Shown piece after piece: positions 1 through 12,232 of a stretch of DNA of 64,000 nt. The stretch spans positions 956,001 to 1,020,000 of the forward strand of contig JACVVK020000209.1 in the NCBI GenBank assembly GCA_018292915.2. Direction: 5' to 3'. Position numbers and translations under genes: made by a program. This DNA is from Batillaria attramentaria. Taxonomy: Eukaryota; Mollusca; Gastropoda; Batillariidae. A model generated the notes under the pieces. It worked only from the letters and a program-made list of their open reading frames with translations. It was not told the DNA's origin and did not search any database. Positions within the stretch are counted from its first letter, which is position 1, and each line of letters opens with the position of its first letter.

Positions 1-53
1 GTTGGCTGGCAGTCACCTAGCATTTTACCACTTGTGTGAATGCCAAAGTTTAC

Positions 54-182
54 CTTGTTTTTGGACTTCTTGGGGCTGCCCAGAGTACTTGTTTTGATGG
101 GTTGTCCGAACAGGTCCGTGAAAGGCTGGGCTGGTGCTGATGTGGACATGGCGTTGCTGTTACTGCTCCCTAAACTGCTCAC
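54..182 (-). CDS. MLLT3: AF9/ENL exon after the YEATS domain, Ser-rich linker
   Basis: 129 bases, 43 codons, phase 0 at both ends, with acceptor gtgtag above 182 and donor gtaaac below 54. It encodes a Ser/Asn/Ala-rich stretch, then QPFTDLFGQPIKTSTLGSPKKSKNK in two parts: an FxDLF motif and a basic SPKK tail. In AF9/ENL the post-YEATS linker is Ser-rich and has a related F-(S/T)-D-P-K-K segment, which together with phase and spacing places this exon third in the visible series. Confidence 0.8.
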
Positions 183-1730
183 CTACACAGAGTATAAATT
201 TTCCTTTTGAGGCAATGCAAGAAATGACACAACTGGGGTAAAGTCCACTATCTGACATTTCTAGGCTTCACTGAAAACAACTTTTGTTCTGGACAAGATG
301 TGATTGTGAGTGTGTGCACACTCAGAGTCAAAACATCTACAGTAAGGTTAGTGGAGAAGTAAATGTAATCAACCGATATCTGCTGGTTGGGAGAACATGA
401 ACTTCAACAACCCAAAGCTCTCACCGTCAGCCATGTAACAAGACTGTGGCAGATGCTATGCGTTTCTGCGCCTGTGTCTTCAAATCCTGCCTGTAAGGCT
501 AGAACGGTGCATGAGGCTGGGTGGTATGATGCTACAGATATAGATCTATACTACCACACCAGCTCCCAGCGATTTGTGAACCTAGACATTTTGGACGACA
601 GGCCTTTTTTTTACTTGGAAAACAACAACAACAAAACAAAAAACCAGTAGCATGCCTCCAAAGGACAGCTGGAGTGACACGGCCAGCATATGAGAATGGT
701 ACTGACAGCAATGAGAGGAAACACAGTGGAATGGTTGACACGATACACACATGGCTGAAAATGTGAAATCATGTGAGTGCAAATAAAGTACAGCGGAGCT
801 GAGAAATCAAATGGACAATTGGTTAACATGTGAAGAAGTATGGCAGCACTGACAATGTCAATTTAAGCACAGCTGACAATATGTTGGTGTATCATGGTAC
901 AGCTGACAAGACCAACACACAGCTGGCAATAACGGAGGAAATTTATATAGTACGACTGGCAAGACAAATGCACAGTCAGCAAAATGTGAAATAATATGGC
1001 TGACTGGACAAATGGATTCCCATCTGCAAGAAAATCACCAGGGGAGAACTCCTCTCAACTCCTACAGCTGGACCTGTAGAGGAAAAGGAAGGAGTAACCA
1101 AATCCCACATGCCACACGCACAAAAGAGAACAGTACATGTAATACCAAGTCAGTCACAGAAGGCTTGTAACGCAAGAACCCTGTGCAAGTACAGAAGCAC
1201 CTTTCAAAGTCACCCACCACAAAACCACACACGTGTCTACAATATTGAGTAGCCCCTCTGTCACTGATATGAATTTTTGCATCTCAGCAGCCTTTCCCTA
1301 GCCATTAAATGTGTCTGGATAAGCAACTGAGGGAGAAATAAAACAGGGGATTGGCCAACCCATCCCTCGAGCAAACCCAGCCTTCCGTTGCGTCAAAATA
1401 GCAGACAGGTATCACTTATAACCAAGGAAACATGAGCAGGATACAATGTATGTATCAATAGCTAGCATGCCTGAGGGGCTGAAAGCCAAACTTCCTCATG
1501 GCAACCTATCAAATGTACAGATTCATAAGGCGCAAGCTGTGTGGGGCAAATTTTGCTGTTAACTGCTAGGCGGGAGAAAGCCCAGATAAGGGTGATGTGG
1601 TAAAGCTTCCTGCTGACCTACTAGGCCTCTGGGAGGCGGGACCGGTCATGCACACAGGGTGAAGCAGGTGTGCAGGTGTAGGTGGAGTAGACACAGTCAC
1701 GTTGTGTTATCACTTTTCCACTGCACGCGC

Positions 1731-1778
<48 letters not shown>

Positions 1779-1851
1779 ATGCATGCACTCACAGCCAAGA
1801 AAACATCATCCATCCCCACTAAACTATAACCATTTTGATTTTTTTCCCCCG

Positions 1852-1882
<31 letters not shown>

Positions 1883-2929
1883 TCTCTCTCTCTCTCAGAC
1901 AGACAACAGATGATTAATACAAAGACTCACTTTGTTACAGAAGTGAGCAACAACAACAAAATGTATACTGGTTTAGTCAGCATCTCACACACAATACTGG
2001 CATAAATGATTAATGAAGCAAAAGAATAACATGTAAAAACATACTGCTCCAGCCTTGAGTAATTTCTGTCGAAAGTCATCTGCTGGGCTGCTGAACTTGA
2101 GTCGTTCTTGGCGGAAAGTATTAATCGCCTTGTCCCCCGGAGCGTTCAGGTAAAGGTCATAATCAAATTTGATCTTTCTCGGTGTTTGCTTGCTCTTGAA
2201 ATACACTTCAATAGGTAGATGGAAACCAGCATAGCCGCTCTCTGACACTTCAAATGGAGGCTCAGTTACAGCTGCAAATACAATGGAACAAAAAAAAAAA
2301 AAAAAATGTTTTGTTGGTTTTCGGCTGTATGTAATAAGAAGGCAACATGTAGCTCTATACAGTAGCAACAATAAACATAACACATAACGCTGACTATTGT
2401 TAGATCTTATTCTACACATACCCTATACTGAGGGTTAAAATTAGAACAAGCTACCATAAAGATATCAATATCAACATTTTACAACACTTGAAATTTACTT
2501 CAGAAAGATGAGAAAAGGGACTTCTGATACAGCAGGTGAGAGGACTGCGCTAGTAAAGCAGGGTGCTGTGATCTGCAGAATCCAGCAGGAGGAGAAAAGA
2601 AACCAACAATGTAGAAAAGCGAGGGCAGGTTACTTCCCTCCTCTGAAGCACTCAGAAGTCCCTTTTTCAATATTGTTCATTGCTGCAGCAGTCACTCTCT
2701 CTTTTTACGTATTTACACTTGAGATAGAAGCAAGCTGAACTTCCTTACTTCTTTTGGGGTTGGCGAAAGTCGAGTGCAGGTGAAAGACAACCTTCTCCAC
2801 ATAATGGTGGATATGGGATCCATCTGGTCCGCGCACAAATACCGTCCAATCATGTGTGAAGCCCTCTGGTGATGGCTTAGCCCTGAAGTCTGCTCGGTGA
2901 CCGAGCTCAATTTTTATTGTCAGCACGTC
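54..2929 (-). CDS. MLLT3: AF9/ENL (MLLT3/MLLT1) homologue, partial gene, three coding exons
   Basis: Gene-level entry. Three consecutive minus-strand exons (2749-2929, 2045-2271, 54-182) join in frame with GT-AG introns and give about 178 residues. The first two encode most of a YEATS domain closely resembling human AF9 and ENL (ELGHRA, EGFTHDW, VFVRGP, VEKVVFHLH, ESGYAGF, LPIEVYFK, FDYDL, KLLKAG). In this family the YEATS domain reads acylated lysines on histone H3, and the protein recruits the super elongation complex and DOT1L through a C-terminal AHD. Against human AF9 numbering the aromatic cage residues F28, F59, Y78 and F81 and H56 are kept; S58 is Thr. The short first exon with the ATG was not identified, and the AHD lies beyond the left edge. 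Introns hold no recognisable gene. Family assignment is firm; AF9 versus ENL is not separable because invertebrates usually have one ancestor-like gene. Confidence 0.93.
183..2044. other. Intron of the AF9/ENL gene, no gene seen
   Basis: 1.86 kb between splice sites of consecutive exons. It holds short ORFs without family resemblance and two simple repeats: a (GT)n tract near 1731-1778 and an (AC)n(TC)n tract near 1853-1896. A second intron fills 2272-2748 and contains a short A tract near 2289. Confidence 0.75.
2045..2271 (-). CDS. MLLT3: AF9/ENL exon, second half of YEATS domain
   Basis: 227 bases. The acceptor is tatttgcag above 2271 and the donor gtatgt below 2045. The two leading bases complete the codon begun in the previous exon (Thr), and it ends in phase 0 after K-L-L-K-A-G-A. 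It includes ESGYAGF with the Tyr and Phe of the aromatic cage, then LPIEVYFK and the closing FDYDLYL strand. Only the splice-defined part should be annotated; the longer open frame runs into both introns. Confidence 0.93.
2749..2929 (-). CDS. MLLT3: AF9/ENL exon, first half of YEATS domain
   Basis: 181 bases. The acceptor (ttctgttcag) lies just above 2929 and the donor (gtaagg) just below 2749. It starts in phase 0 with D-V-L-T-I-K-I-E-L-G-H-R and ends in phase 1 after N-P-K-R. It carries the EGFTHDW, VFVRGPDG and HLHSTF segments that form the front of the acyl-lysine pocket. Human AF9 begins with eight residues before the matching point, so the missing upstream exon should be very short. Confidence 0.93.
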
Positions 2930-4860
2930 CTGAACAGAAACGGCAAAAGGAAACGTTACCTCCCATGCTAGACAAGGAATGATGAAAAGGTCTAATCTGG
3001 GTAGCTTGATTAAAGAAAAACAAAAGGAAAAATAAGATGAAACTGACTGTTACTGCTAGCCGAAGTCATGGTCACAGTGATGAGAGAAAGCCAACTGTCT
3101 TCACTGTTTCATCATGCTTAGTAAAATTCCTTCTGTTTGTTCTGTCGCTCTCAATACTGAAGGAATTACATGTATACTTTCCACATGTTATCTTTTACCC
3201 CAGTGTTCGAGCCACTTCATTACAAAGACAACAGATCACAACCAGCAACATCTCAGCTTCTGCCGCTGAAAAGCTTTACAATTACTGAGGCACTGATTTG
3301 TTTTTGAAAACCTGGTTTAAAAACCAGCCTTAGGACTCCCACTCTGCATGAACTTGCATCCACTACCTTTAATTTTAAACATGTTATACACATACTGTTA
3401 ATGCCTCCGATGCCACAACCACAGAAGAATACATACAGTGTACATACATTTACACGCAATTCCCCTTCCATGTAGACACATACTATCAACAGAATGTTTC
3501 TGAGCAAGGTGTATCCAAGGCAAACCACAGCAAACTACTAATGAAAAGTCGATCACAAACGCCTGGGAAGTAATTCTGGGATCCGCCCAACAACACAGCC
3601 TGTATAGAAAACCTTTGTCAGTACTGCACATTGTGCTGCCATTTCACTCCTCTCACTTTTGTCTGGAAAATGGTGGCCTTTCTTACTTGCAGTGGGAGAC
3701 ATCCTGTGCCTGTATCTGCTTACCGCTCCTAAATCAATAACGTATCAACTTACAGCACACACACCTGGCACTTGAAAACAACTGTAAACATATGCAAACT
3801 AGGTTAATCCGAATCAATCAAGTTTGCTTTGGAAATTACATGTACATACATGTATGTATGTACCGGGTATACCAATAACTGGATTGGGTGAAAATTAAAA
3901 AAAAAAAAATTTTAAATCTGACTTTACTGTCACATTCAGGAAACATTACTATCTTTAAAGCTGAAAACTCTGTGAGTTTACCAGCTCAGCTATCCTGGCT
4001 GACCTTCTGAAGCAAACAACAGGAAAGCAATACAGTGGTAGAGACAGTGATACATGTATCCAAGTGATCTGGGCTTAAATAACGGACAAGTTTAAAGAAA
4101 GAAAAGGAACGTCTACAACCGTAAGAAAAACCAGTTTACCAAGCCATCACCTGGGGAAAAAGTGAACAACAGAATAATCGGCCCCAAAACTCAAAAGCTG
4201 TGCAGGTGACGTGACAGTATTTCAGTTATCCTAGCCAACATCTGCAAATTCACACACAAGGCCAATATAACCACAGCAGGCCAGCTCTGCTGTCCTCATA
4301 CCACCTGGAAGACAGAGGAAGTTGACAGGTGCAGAGGAAATTGACAGGTGCTCCCCACTTTCAGGTAACAAAAGCCTGAGTATTGATCTAAACAGGAACA
4401 GGTGTGACTGTGAGGTAGACACCATGAAGAACAGCACAGGCGAGTATAAAACTGACAGTGCCGAGTTCACTTAAAACTAAGTGAAAGCACTGAAACAGTG
4501 GCCAAGCAGACATCCTTGCTGGCCAGGCAAGCATCACTGATGGCCTGCGCCTAGGAAGACTAAAGGGGTAAGAAACGTAGCTTCCATGAGCTAAGTACTG
4601 GTCATCATACCAAAGGTTGCCTGCAGAGCAGAGGTGTGCAACGGACATACAGGGGGGACAACCTCATTGGGATGAGCCTCGTAAACCTCAACACACCGAG
4701 GTGCAAACACACATTTACAAGCCAGGATATCCGACACAGACTTTAGTTTAAAAACATAATCAAGAGCTAAACAAGAACAGCGGATCGCCAAACTTGGCTC
4801 AATCGGAGACAAAGACTGGAAGAGGAAGTGGTTGATAGTCAGTGTTTCCTGAGATTCAGA
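2930..4860. other. Intron or upstream region of AF9/ENL, no gene seen
   Basis: About 1.9 kb upstream of the first recognised AF9/ENL exon, probably its large first intron. It is moderately AT-rich, with short ORFs that match nothing I recognise and an A tract near 3898-3910. No convincing first exon or promoter could be defined. Confidence 0.5.
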
Positions 4861-5823
4861 AATACAAGGGTCCTTGGGACCCTCTCTCCCTATTTTTGCA
4901 GGTCCTTTTGTAAATTGAGAGGGTCCATGGCCTTTTGGTATGAACAGTCTGAAAGTCAAAACCCATTTGCAGCTGTCACTTACAGAAGTATTCCAGTAGG
5001 ATAGACACTACTATACATGTGAATTGTAGCGTATCAGCCATAGCGAACTGGCAAGGCAAGGGATTCGTACGCTTACCAAATAGAGCATTATGACTGGACG
5101 AAAAGTGTCCGAGACTGCTCAAGCCGATCCGGGAGAGTGCTGGTAAAATACTGTTTTTCACGGCGAGATGAAAAACGTGCATCCCCTGTGACACGCTGTT
5201 CTCAAATTTGTGCGTCAGTTTAAGAGTTTTGTGCATACAAATTTATATGCACGTGTGCACATACATGTGCGCAATCGGGAACACTGATGGTGGTCCCTAA
5301 AAATGCACGGTAGGGCCCTTGTGAACCAAACAAACATTGGAACAGTCTTAAAGATGACGCTGGGGAAACTCATGAGAGATCGGGTGTACTGCAAACGCAG
5401 AGATACCATCTAGAATTGAACTCAGTGTGTGAATGATGCACGAGTTCACTATACTGGTACATACAGCAATACAGGAATACAGCAACTGCCTACTGAAGAA
5501 ACAGTAACACTGCTAGTGCTAACAGTACCAACACTGGAACAATCTCCAACAGTCAGTCTACAGAATGAATTAGCAGAGAAACATCATTGTACTGAGGTGG
5601 TGTGGTTTTTGGTTGGTTTGTTTTCAGAGTTTAAAGGCGCGTCTTAACCTTCGGACAATGTCGTGGGTAAAAAGTTGCACACACATTGCTTTAGATGAAC
5701 GTATCTCGGTCAATATTTATGTCACACCTTTGAAATTTCATGACTTTGTCAATAAATGGTTTGACTATGTTCACGCCAAATATTGTGTTGTTTAACTTGT
5801 AATTAGCAGAGTAATTAAAGAAT

Positions 5824-6219
5824 AAGTTGTGAATTGCCTATATAAAAACCATGGGTAATTTGTTTCCCACGATGTAGGACTAGGAATAAGTTGAAATTTA
5901 CCTTTCTAAAAACCATAGGTAATTTGTTTCCCACGATGTAGGGCTAGGAATAAGCTGCAATCTGCCTATATATAAAAACCATTGGTAATTTGTTTCCCAC
6001 GACGTAGGACTAGGAATAAGTCGAAACAGTCCTGAAACTGAATTGGCCCTCAAAATCGGAATGCAAGGAACGCCGAAAAAATTCACAAGCGGGAGGGGGG
6101 GGGGGGGGGGGGGGGCAAGACAGCTTACCGCAGTCCTGAAACTTAATTGACCCTCAAAATCGGAATACAAGGAACGTCACAAAAAATTGACAAGCGGAGA
6201 GGGGGGGGGGGGGGGGGGG
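5824..6219. repeat. Tandem repeats: 3 x about 65 bp, then 2 x about 105 bp with poly-G
   Basis: Three units centred on the motif GGTAATTTGTTTCCCACGA (near 5852, 5919 and 5983) each continue through TAGGRCTAGGAATAAG. They are followed by two units beginning CAGTCCTGAAACT and ending in runs of about 22 and 20 G (6094-6115 and 6200-6219). This is the interior of the foldback element. Confidence 0.85.
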
Positions 6220-6409
6220 ACGACGAGAGCCATGCAGGTTTTGAAACTCGGCACACGGCAAGCAAATCTAGCTACCGCAAACTACGTAGCCGCCTGCACG
6301 CACCACCTCTTTCTTTTTCACGATTTTGCGGTTAAAAGTGTTTCTAGTTGAAGAGGAGGCCATTGCAACTTGTACTCCGCCGAAGACGGTCTCGCGAAAG
6401 TTCCACCTA

Positions 6410-6640
6410 ACGACAAATCGGAATTCCCACCCAAAAACGTACGATTTTCTGCCAAATCGGAAATCTGGGGTTATGTGAAATTTGAAATCGGAAATCCGAT
6501 CTGAATCGGAAATCTGCCACCCTGCAAATCGGATTTCCCCCCCAAAACACGTACGATTTTCTGCCAAATCGGAAATCTGGATTCAGGTGAAATTTCAAAT
6601 CGGAAATCCGATCTGAATCGGAACTCTGCCACCCCTGTTG
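6410..6640. repeat. Two-copy tandem repeat, about 122 bp unit
   Basis: Two adjacent copies share GTACGATTTTCTGCCAAATC and GAAATCCGATCTGAATCGGA. Inside each copy the short word AAATCGGAAATC recurs, so the unit itself looks built from smaller repeats. Confidence 0.8.
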
Positions 6641-6839
6641 CCGGCAAATCTGGACCAGCCAATCGGTTACCACCTAGCGAAATTTTTCGGTTTGCATGCA
6701 TTTCCTCGCATAGCATGTCGAGCGAAGGCCGAACTGTCCAAAATCTGTTCGCTAAACCCCCAAAATGGTTCAGGCGAAGGGATATTCCTTCGCTCTTCGC
6801 GGTTCTTCGGACTTGTTCGGGCTCAATTAAGACGCGCCT

Positions 6840-6960
6840 TACGGTTTTTTTTTTTGGGTTTTTTTTCCCCACCACAAAAGGGTGATATCAAAGACAGGGC
6901 AATAAGAAAAACGCCAGCACAAATGTTTGGCTTCAAGGTTTTGAACCCATGGCATGAGCA
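6840..6960 (-). mobile_element. Fragment of SINE family 1 (3' body)
   Basis: The segment CACAAAAGGGTGATATCAAAG, read in two parts, and the following GCCAGCACAAATGTTTGGC match the 3' body of the tRNA-headed SINE copies at 23920-24094 and 37985-38150. The tRNA-like head here is diverged or lost. Confidence 0.6.
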
Positions 6961-7666
6961 CTGACAGTCGAACAGTTGAACGCTCGGCTTGAATCTTGCG
7001 CATTTTCAGAACTGTCAGATCCTGACTGTCCTCACTTGCTAAGGAGAGCAAAACTTCAGTTGAACTTGAAGCTTTGTTTACTGAACAATGTGGGACAAAG
7101 TAACTGGGGGAGCCCTGCCATGGATAACACACACCTAACCAACTGGCTTGAAACTGAAAAAAAGAAAAAAACAAAATCCGCCTAAAAGAATCAGCTGCTA
7201 GACCTGCACTTGACAAGTGGAAAGAAAAGTGGTTTATAAACTGGTAAGCCCGTCAGGGTAATCTGTTCATACTTGTAGTTGTATGCACAGGCACACCACA
7301 CACAAAAAAACCGAGGTACAAACAAAAAACAAAAAACAATAAAATAAAAAAAAAATTTGATCACAGGGGGAGAGGGAGAGACGGGCAGTGTACCCGATTA
7401 CCCACAGGCGTGCGTATTTGTTAATTTTGTACGCACAAATTTGTGCACATCAATTTACAAATTTGTCAACTGACACACAAATCTGAGAACAGCGCATCAC
7501 TGGGGACACGTAGTCTCGGCATGACAAAGAGTATTTTTCCAACACTCTCCCAGAAGCTCAATGAACAAAGGCACTCTGGGACTCTCTTTGTCCACTCATA
7601 GTCATACCCATAGTGCTCTACAATTCAAACACACCTCTCCTGTTTGAAACTAATGAAAGGAATACC

Positions 7667-8947
7667 TCAGGGATTCACATCCGCATCGGACATCAGACAT
7701 AGACCTATTAATTTCCAAAATGTCCCATTGTTTTGGGGAGATTCAGGACAAATGTCCGATTACAATGACGACAGAAGCGGACCATGTCCTATTCTTTTTT
7801 CGCAAGGCCGGACACAGCATTGCGCAAACCACGGACGAGTTTCACTTGGCCGAAACCGGCCCCGCTGAACTGGTTAGCGAACGAAGGCTAACACGGTGGC
7901 CGATAATCATCTCAGTGTAATATTCCGTTCGGCGTTATCGCGTGATCGAACCTGGATGAGAAGAAAAATAGTTTGGCCAATGGCTGTCGTCCGATCTCGT
8001 CAGTCAGCCAATCAAAAGCGCCAACGACCAGCGCGCGGTCGCCGTTTTGCAGCTCACGAATGCCGTTAGCATCCGTGCGATCTTCGCGCCGATGAAGGAT
8101 TCATTTGGATTTTTTTTACTCGAATAATTAAACCAACAGAAAGAAAAATACAATACGGATCGTTTCTGAGGGGCAGACGCGACGTTTTAGCTACAAAAGT
8201 ACACGTATGATGATCGTCCGATTTGGGCGTACGCGGGTACTGGATTTTCACAGGGGTTCTCGCATCCATTCGTTCTTTGCCGGCGTCGAGAAAGCATTGA
8301 GCGGTTGTGTTTTCTTACGCAAAACTAAAACAGCACAACGAAAAATGCATTAGGGATCGTTTTTTAGGACCAGACACGACGATTAAGTTACCAACAATTT
8401 GCCTAGAATGATCGTGCGCGGGCTGTGGTACACCTGACTTGCGAGTACCGGATTTTCCCGAAGTCTATTTTAAGACGATAATCAATACGAAAAATCAATA
8501 CTAGTGATCTCATTAGGTGGAGGGACTAATCAAGATAACCATATGGTTAACAGTCAGGGATTAAGATCTTCCACCGTGCTTTTGTCGGATTTCCACCTTT
8601 GGCTAAAAATTTTCTGGCCTCTCAAAAAGTCAAAAACGGTTTCAGTCAGTCCGGCCTTGTCTGAAGCACTTAAACTGAATCACTTCCACAGATTTCAGTG
8701 TAATTAAAAACAAATCTTGGGGAGCATTCCGCTGCACACCCCTAGCTTAACAATTAAGCAGACGTGCATGCCTGGCTTTGACACTTATATAATATACAAG
8801 AACAGACACCTCAGCACGTTGATCAATAAAAGATTGGAAAACATTGAATGTCCTATTGTTTTTTATTTTTCAGGATAAATGTCCTATTGTTTTGGTTGAG
8901 ACCAGGACATTTGTCCTATTGAACCCAAAATGGATGTGAATCCCTGA
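7667..8947. mobile_element. Non-autonomous DNA transposon, 16 bp TIR, TACC target duplication
   Basis: Inverted ends TCAGGGATTCACATCC (7667-7682) and its complement (8932-8947) are flanked by direct TACC at 7663-7666 and 8948-8951. It is 1,281 bp and has no credible transposase ORF. Motifs such as GGACAAATGTCC recur near both ends. The interior contains a diverged tandem pair (about 8130-8250 and 8330-8460; both include GATCGT and end near TACTGGATTTTC or TACCGGATTTTC). It interrupts the right arm of the foldback structure, so it is the younger insertion. Superfamily is undetermined. Confidence 0.7.
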
Positions 8948-9105
8948 TACCTTTGTACACAACAACAACAAATGGTTAAACAACAACAACAAATGGTTAA
9001 ACAACAACAACAAATGGTTTTGACTTTCAGGCTTTTCATACCAAAAGACCAATGACCCTACAAAAGGACCCTCAGAAATATGGAGAGGGTCCCAAGGACC
9101 ACTGA

Positions 9106-12100
9106 TGGAGTCGGGGCGGAGTGTGAGGGGGGAGTATCATCGCTTGTTTCCCATATTCCACAAACTTTCATTCGAGGACATAGTTCAATCTTTTCCTCAG
9201 ATTAATAACATAAATAAGCAATTTAGTATAAGCCGTAAATAAACAAATAAACAGCGAAATACAACCTCGTTCATTTTGGTCATGCTGTGGTGCTCCTCTG
9301 TCCACGGGAAGTTTACAAATTACATGCGCAAATGGGACAAGGGGACATCACCCTCTTAGTCAGACTCCAGAGTGCAGTCCCTTAAATTGTCAGATTTTCA
9401 GGTACACACAAACCTATGACGTCAAACGCGCCGGGGGCGGGGGTGGAGGGGCAATGCACGACTACACTGCTGTCAGTCAAAAGTGCCGAGCCAACAGAAT
9501 TCAGCCAATCGCGTCCCGCGGCATAATTAGCACAACACGTGGCATGGTCTGGCAAGCTTTTTGCCAGACACGACAACGTGGGAGGCACGAGTAGTTTGAT
9601 ATGACTGAAGCTTGGAAAGAAAGTACTGTAGTAAGTTCACTGACGTCATTTGAGGAAACAGACCATAACGTAGATGTCGTTCATCTTGAAATCATCTATT
9701 TATCCATAAAACGGCGTCATGGACGTACTGTGTTTTGCCAATACACGGCACTGAGAGGAAAGGGGCGGGGCCGTGCTTTGGCCTCGGGTCTTGCCGAGTG
9801 GAGACGTGGATTCCCCTCGCGCGGTGGCCGGTGCATGATATCTGTGATTTTATTTTGCTCTGATATACATGACACAAGCTTTGTTCAGTGTTGCTCGTGG
9901 AAAACATATCTGGGTGCGTATGTTATGTCGAGCCAGTGTAATGAAATCAGCCGGTTTACAGTGAAATAATGCTGTTTCACTGAGTCAGTCGAACTGAAAC
10001 TGAGTCAGTCAAGTTGTTGTTTGGCCGCAGATGTGTCTTATCCCTTTCTCTACTGACACGCGTGTCTGACACGTGACAAGGAAACTTGAACACGCCCTGC
10101 ATTTTCAGTAATGACTGTGATTCTGTGAAATTGACTCGACGTACAAAGAAAAAATTGCCTAAACTGAATGGTCACTTCACTGGCACGTCAGTACATAATA
10201 ACTTAAATAATGTACTGTACGTCAGTCAGTGTACATGACTGAATGCACTGACATGTGTGAGCCCACACTTCTGTGGCCTAGCACCGACACCGGCCATGGC
10301 CGGGCCATGTCAGCCGGTGTTCAGTTCCCGATTCAGAGTCGGACTGACGATGATGAATACTGAGTATTTGGATTGAGTCAGTCATTCTTGTATTACGTAA
10401 AATGTCAACTAATGAAAATCGTCAGTAGTGATTAGTACGACTCGGAAGCACAAAGCCTCACCAAAACCCAGCAGCCACACCTTTCTCACCCTGCGCCTCA
10501 TCCAAAAGCACACTGAGTCTCTTTTCACTGAACCGCGAACTGATCCGACACTGACTGAACTTGATTCAGTCGCCGGGCCGGGCTAGTAGTCTACATCATG
10601 CGTTTCAGAGTGAGCGCTGATCAATAGTATATTTTTCGATTCATCATTGTCAGTCATAAAATGGGGGGGGGGGGGGATACTGAGGAGGCAACTGATGGCA
10701 TACAGCCTATGCCGAATACCGTGCCCAACAGCCACGCCATTCTCAGTTCTTCTTCTTCAAGAACGCAATAGTTTGGTCCAGAGACTGAGCGTGGCCGGTA
10801 AACTCTGCGGTGTGACTCACTGAATAACTGGCAGGAGGGAGAGTCAAAAGGTTAAAACCATGGACATTGGAGGCGGGGTGGGGGTGGGGGCGATACAATT
10901 AGGGGGTGACGGGGTTGACTGCAGGTCAGTTGTGGAGGCTGCAGCCGGAGTCACTCCCCGGGCCGGAACTGAGGACGGACGCACTGTGGGGGGTGGGGGG
11001 TGAATGCCAGTCATGCGCAGGAGGGGGAAATGTACGTCGTCCACTGGAAGGGGTGATTGTATACCCGGTTGAGCGAGTCCGTCTGGGTGCGATTGTGTAT
11101 TAGTACTGGGTCTCGCGTGGTTAAGTCACGTGACCGCGGAATTTATTTTACGACTTTGATTTAAGCGACTCATTGCAAGAATCTGGCCATAAGATGATTG
11201 AAATTTATAGGCATTAAGTTTAATATCCGTTTTAATTGTGACAGTTTAATTAGTGTCACTTCGATCACGCAACTCGTTGTGCACGACACATCAGAATGGT
11301 GTGCCATCATTACTATCGCACGGCTGCCGCGACGAGCGGCGTCATCTCAGTTTCAACCGATGTCCGTTAAAAACCCAAGACGCCCATTTTCAATTTCAAC
11401 TAGGTCTTTTGCAAGCATTCTCCGTCCCATCCTCAACAGGTTCAGCTGGCCATTCGGGTGGTATCCACAGTCCTCAAATGCTCGATCAGTCAGTTCACCC
11501 TCGGGCACTTCTACTGACCCCAAGATTTTCCGCCATTTTACTCAGTTCGGGGATACAAGCGCACACGCACGCGCGGAGCGGGGATACAATCACCCTTGAA
11601 CCCCTTGTGCACGACTTGTATACCGACGTTTGCCCGCCCTCGGGCGAACTGTACCAACTGAGACCCACTAAGTGTGAACTGAGGAACCGAGGTGGTACTT
11701 GCTGGAACTGAGTTTATTTCCTGGCCCTCAGGCAGAGTTCGTGAGAAGAAAGAGTTTACAGGACCTGATGGGTGGTGTTCTCTAGGTGCAGTTTTTGGGC
11801 TCCTCGCGACGTGCGCTGGTCAGTTCAGCTGGTGGTAAAAGTGGAAAGCGCACGGTTCACGACTGCCAGTCTGCATGTTGCCGTACTCGGCTGCCTGCTG
11901 GCGGGCAGCGGTTTTTTTCCGCACACGCAGACTGCAGTGATTGGTCAGTTGGCTGTACGGGCTGCCTGTGGCTAGCTGGCTGCCAGGAAAAATAGAACGG
12001 CTTTCTATTGCCGCGCCGGCACCGGCAAGGGGGATATCCTGCGTTTAGCCCTGCATGTACCGATCCTGGCAACGGGTAGCAGCGGCCCTATTAAGACGCT

Positions 12101-12230
12101 GGTGTCTACAAGGCTGTTGTTGATGATCTGGTAGAGTGTCAGCAGTTTGATGTTGGATCTGCGTTGTTCAAGGCTTTCCCAGCTCAGTCACCGCATGAGT
12201 GATATTGCAATGCCCGGCGTTCTGTCGGTG
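9106..12230. other. GC-richer region without recognised genes
   Basis: 3.1 kb with more C+G and CpG than its neighbours. Open frames such as 9601-9969 plus, 11253-11711 plus and 9692-9907 minus match no family I know and overlap one another. AP-1-like TGAGTCA occurs at about 9980, 10002 and 10374. A G tract sits at about 10661-10676. A promoter or unknown 5' exons are possible but unsupported. Confidence 0.4.
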
Positions 12231-12232
12231 TG

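Larger units (their letters stand above)
4865..9105. mobile_element. Foldback-like element with about 430 bp inverted arms
   Basis: The left arm, about 4865-5290, is an inverted copy of the right arm, about 7380-9105, once a nested insertion at 7667-8947 is removed from the right arm. Matching segments include 4865-4965 with 9018-9105 (both holding a palindromic GGTCCTTGGGACC-like terminus and a shared stretch reading GGTTTTGACTTTCAG on one strand) and 5050-5240 with 7430-7620. The arms are diverged, so the insertion is old. The interior, about 5290-7380, has no transposase ORF and is mostly tandem repeats plus a SINE tail. No clear target duplication was seen at the outer ends. This is probably a non-autonomous long-TIR transposon; two independent inverted insertions are the alternative. 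Confidence 0.55.

Noticed and set aside
6310..6378. Minus-strand M-A-S-S-S-T start as the missing first exon of the AF9/ENL gene (human AF9 starts M-A-S-S)
   Set aside because: The match is four residues, the next residues differ, and the only downstream donors are weak. It also lies inside the foldback element's repeats.
10480..10503. Minus-strand ATG followed by a good donor (M-R-R-R then GTGAGA) as the AF9/ENL first exon
   Set aside because: A four-codon exon with a fair donor is expected by chance in several kilobases; nothing links it to the gene.
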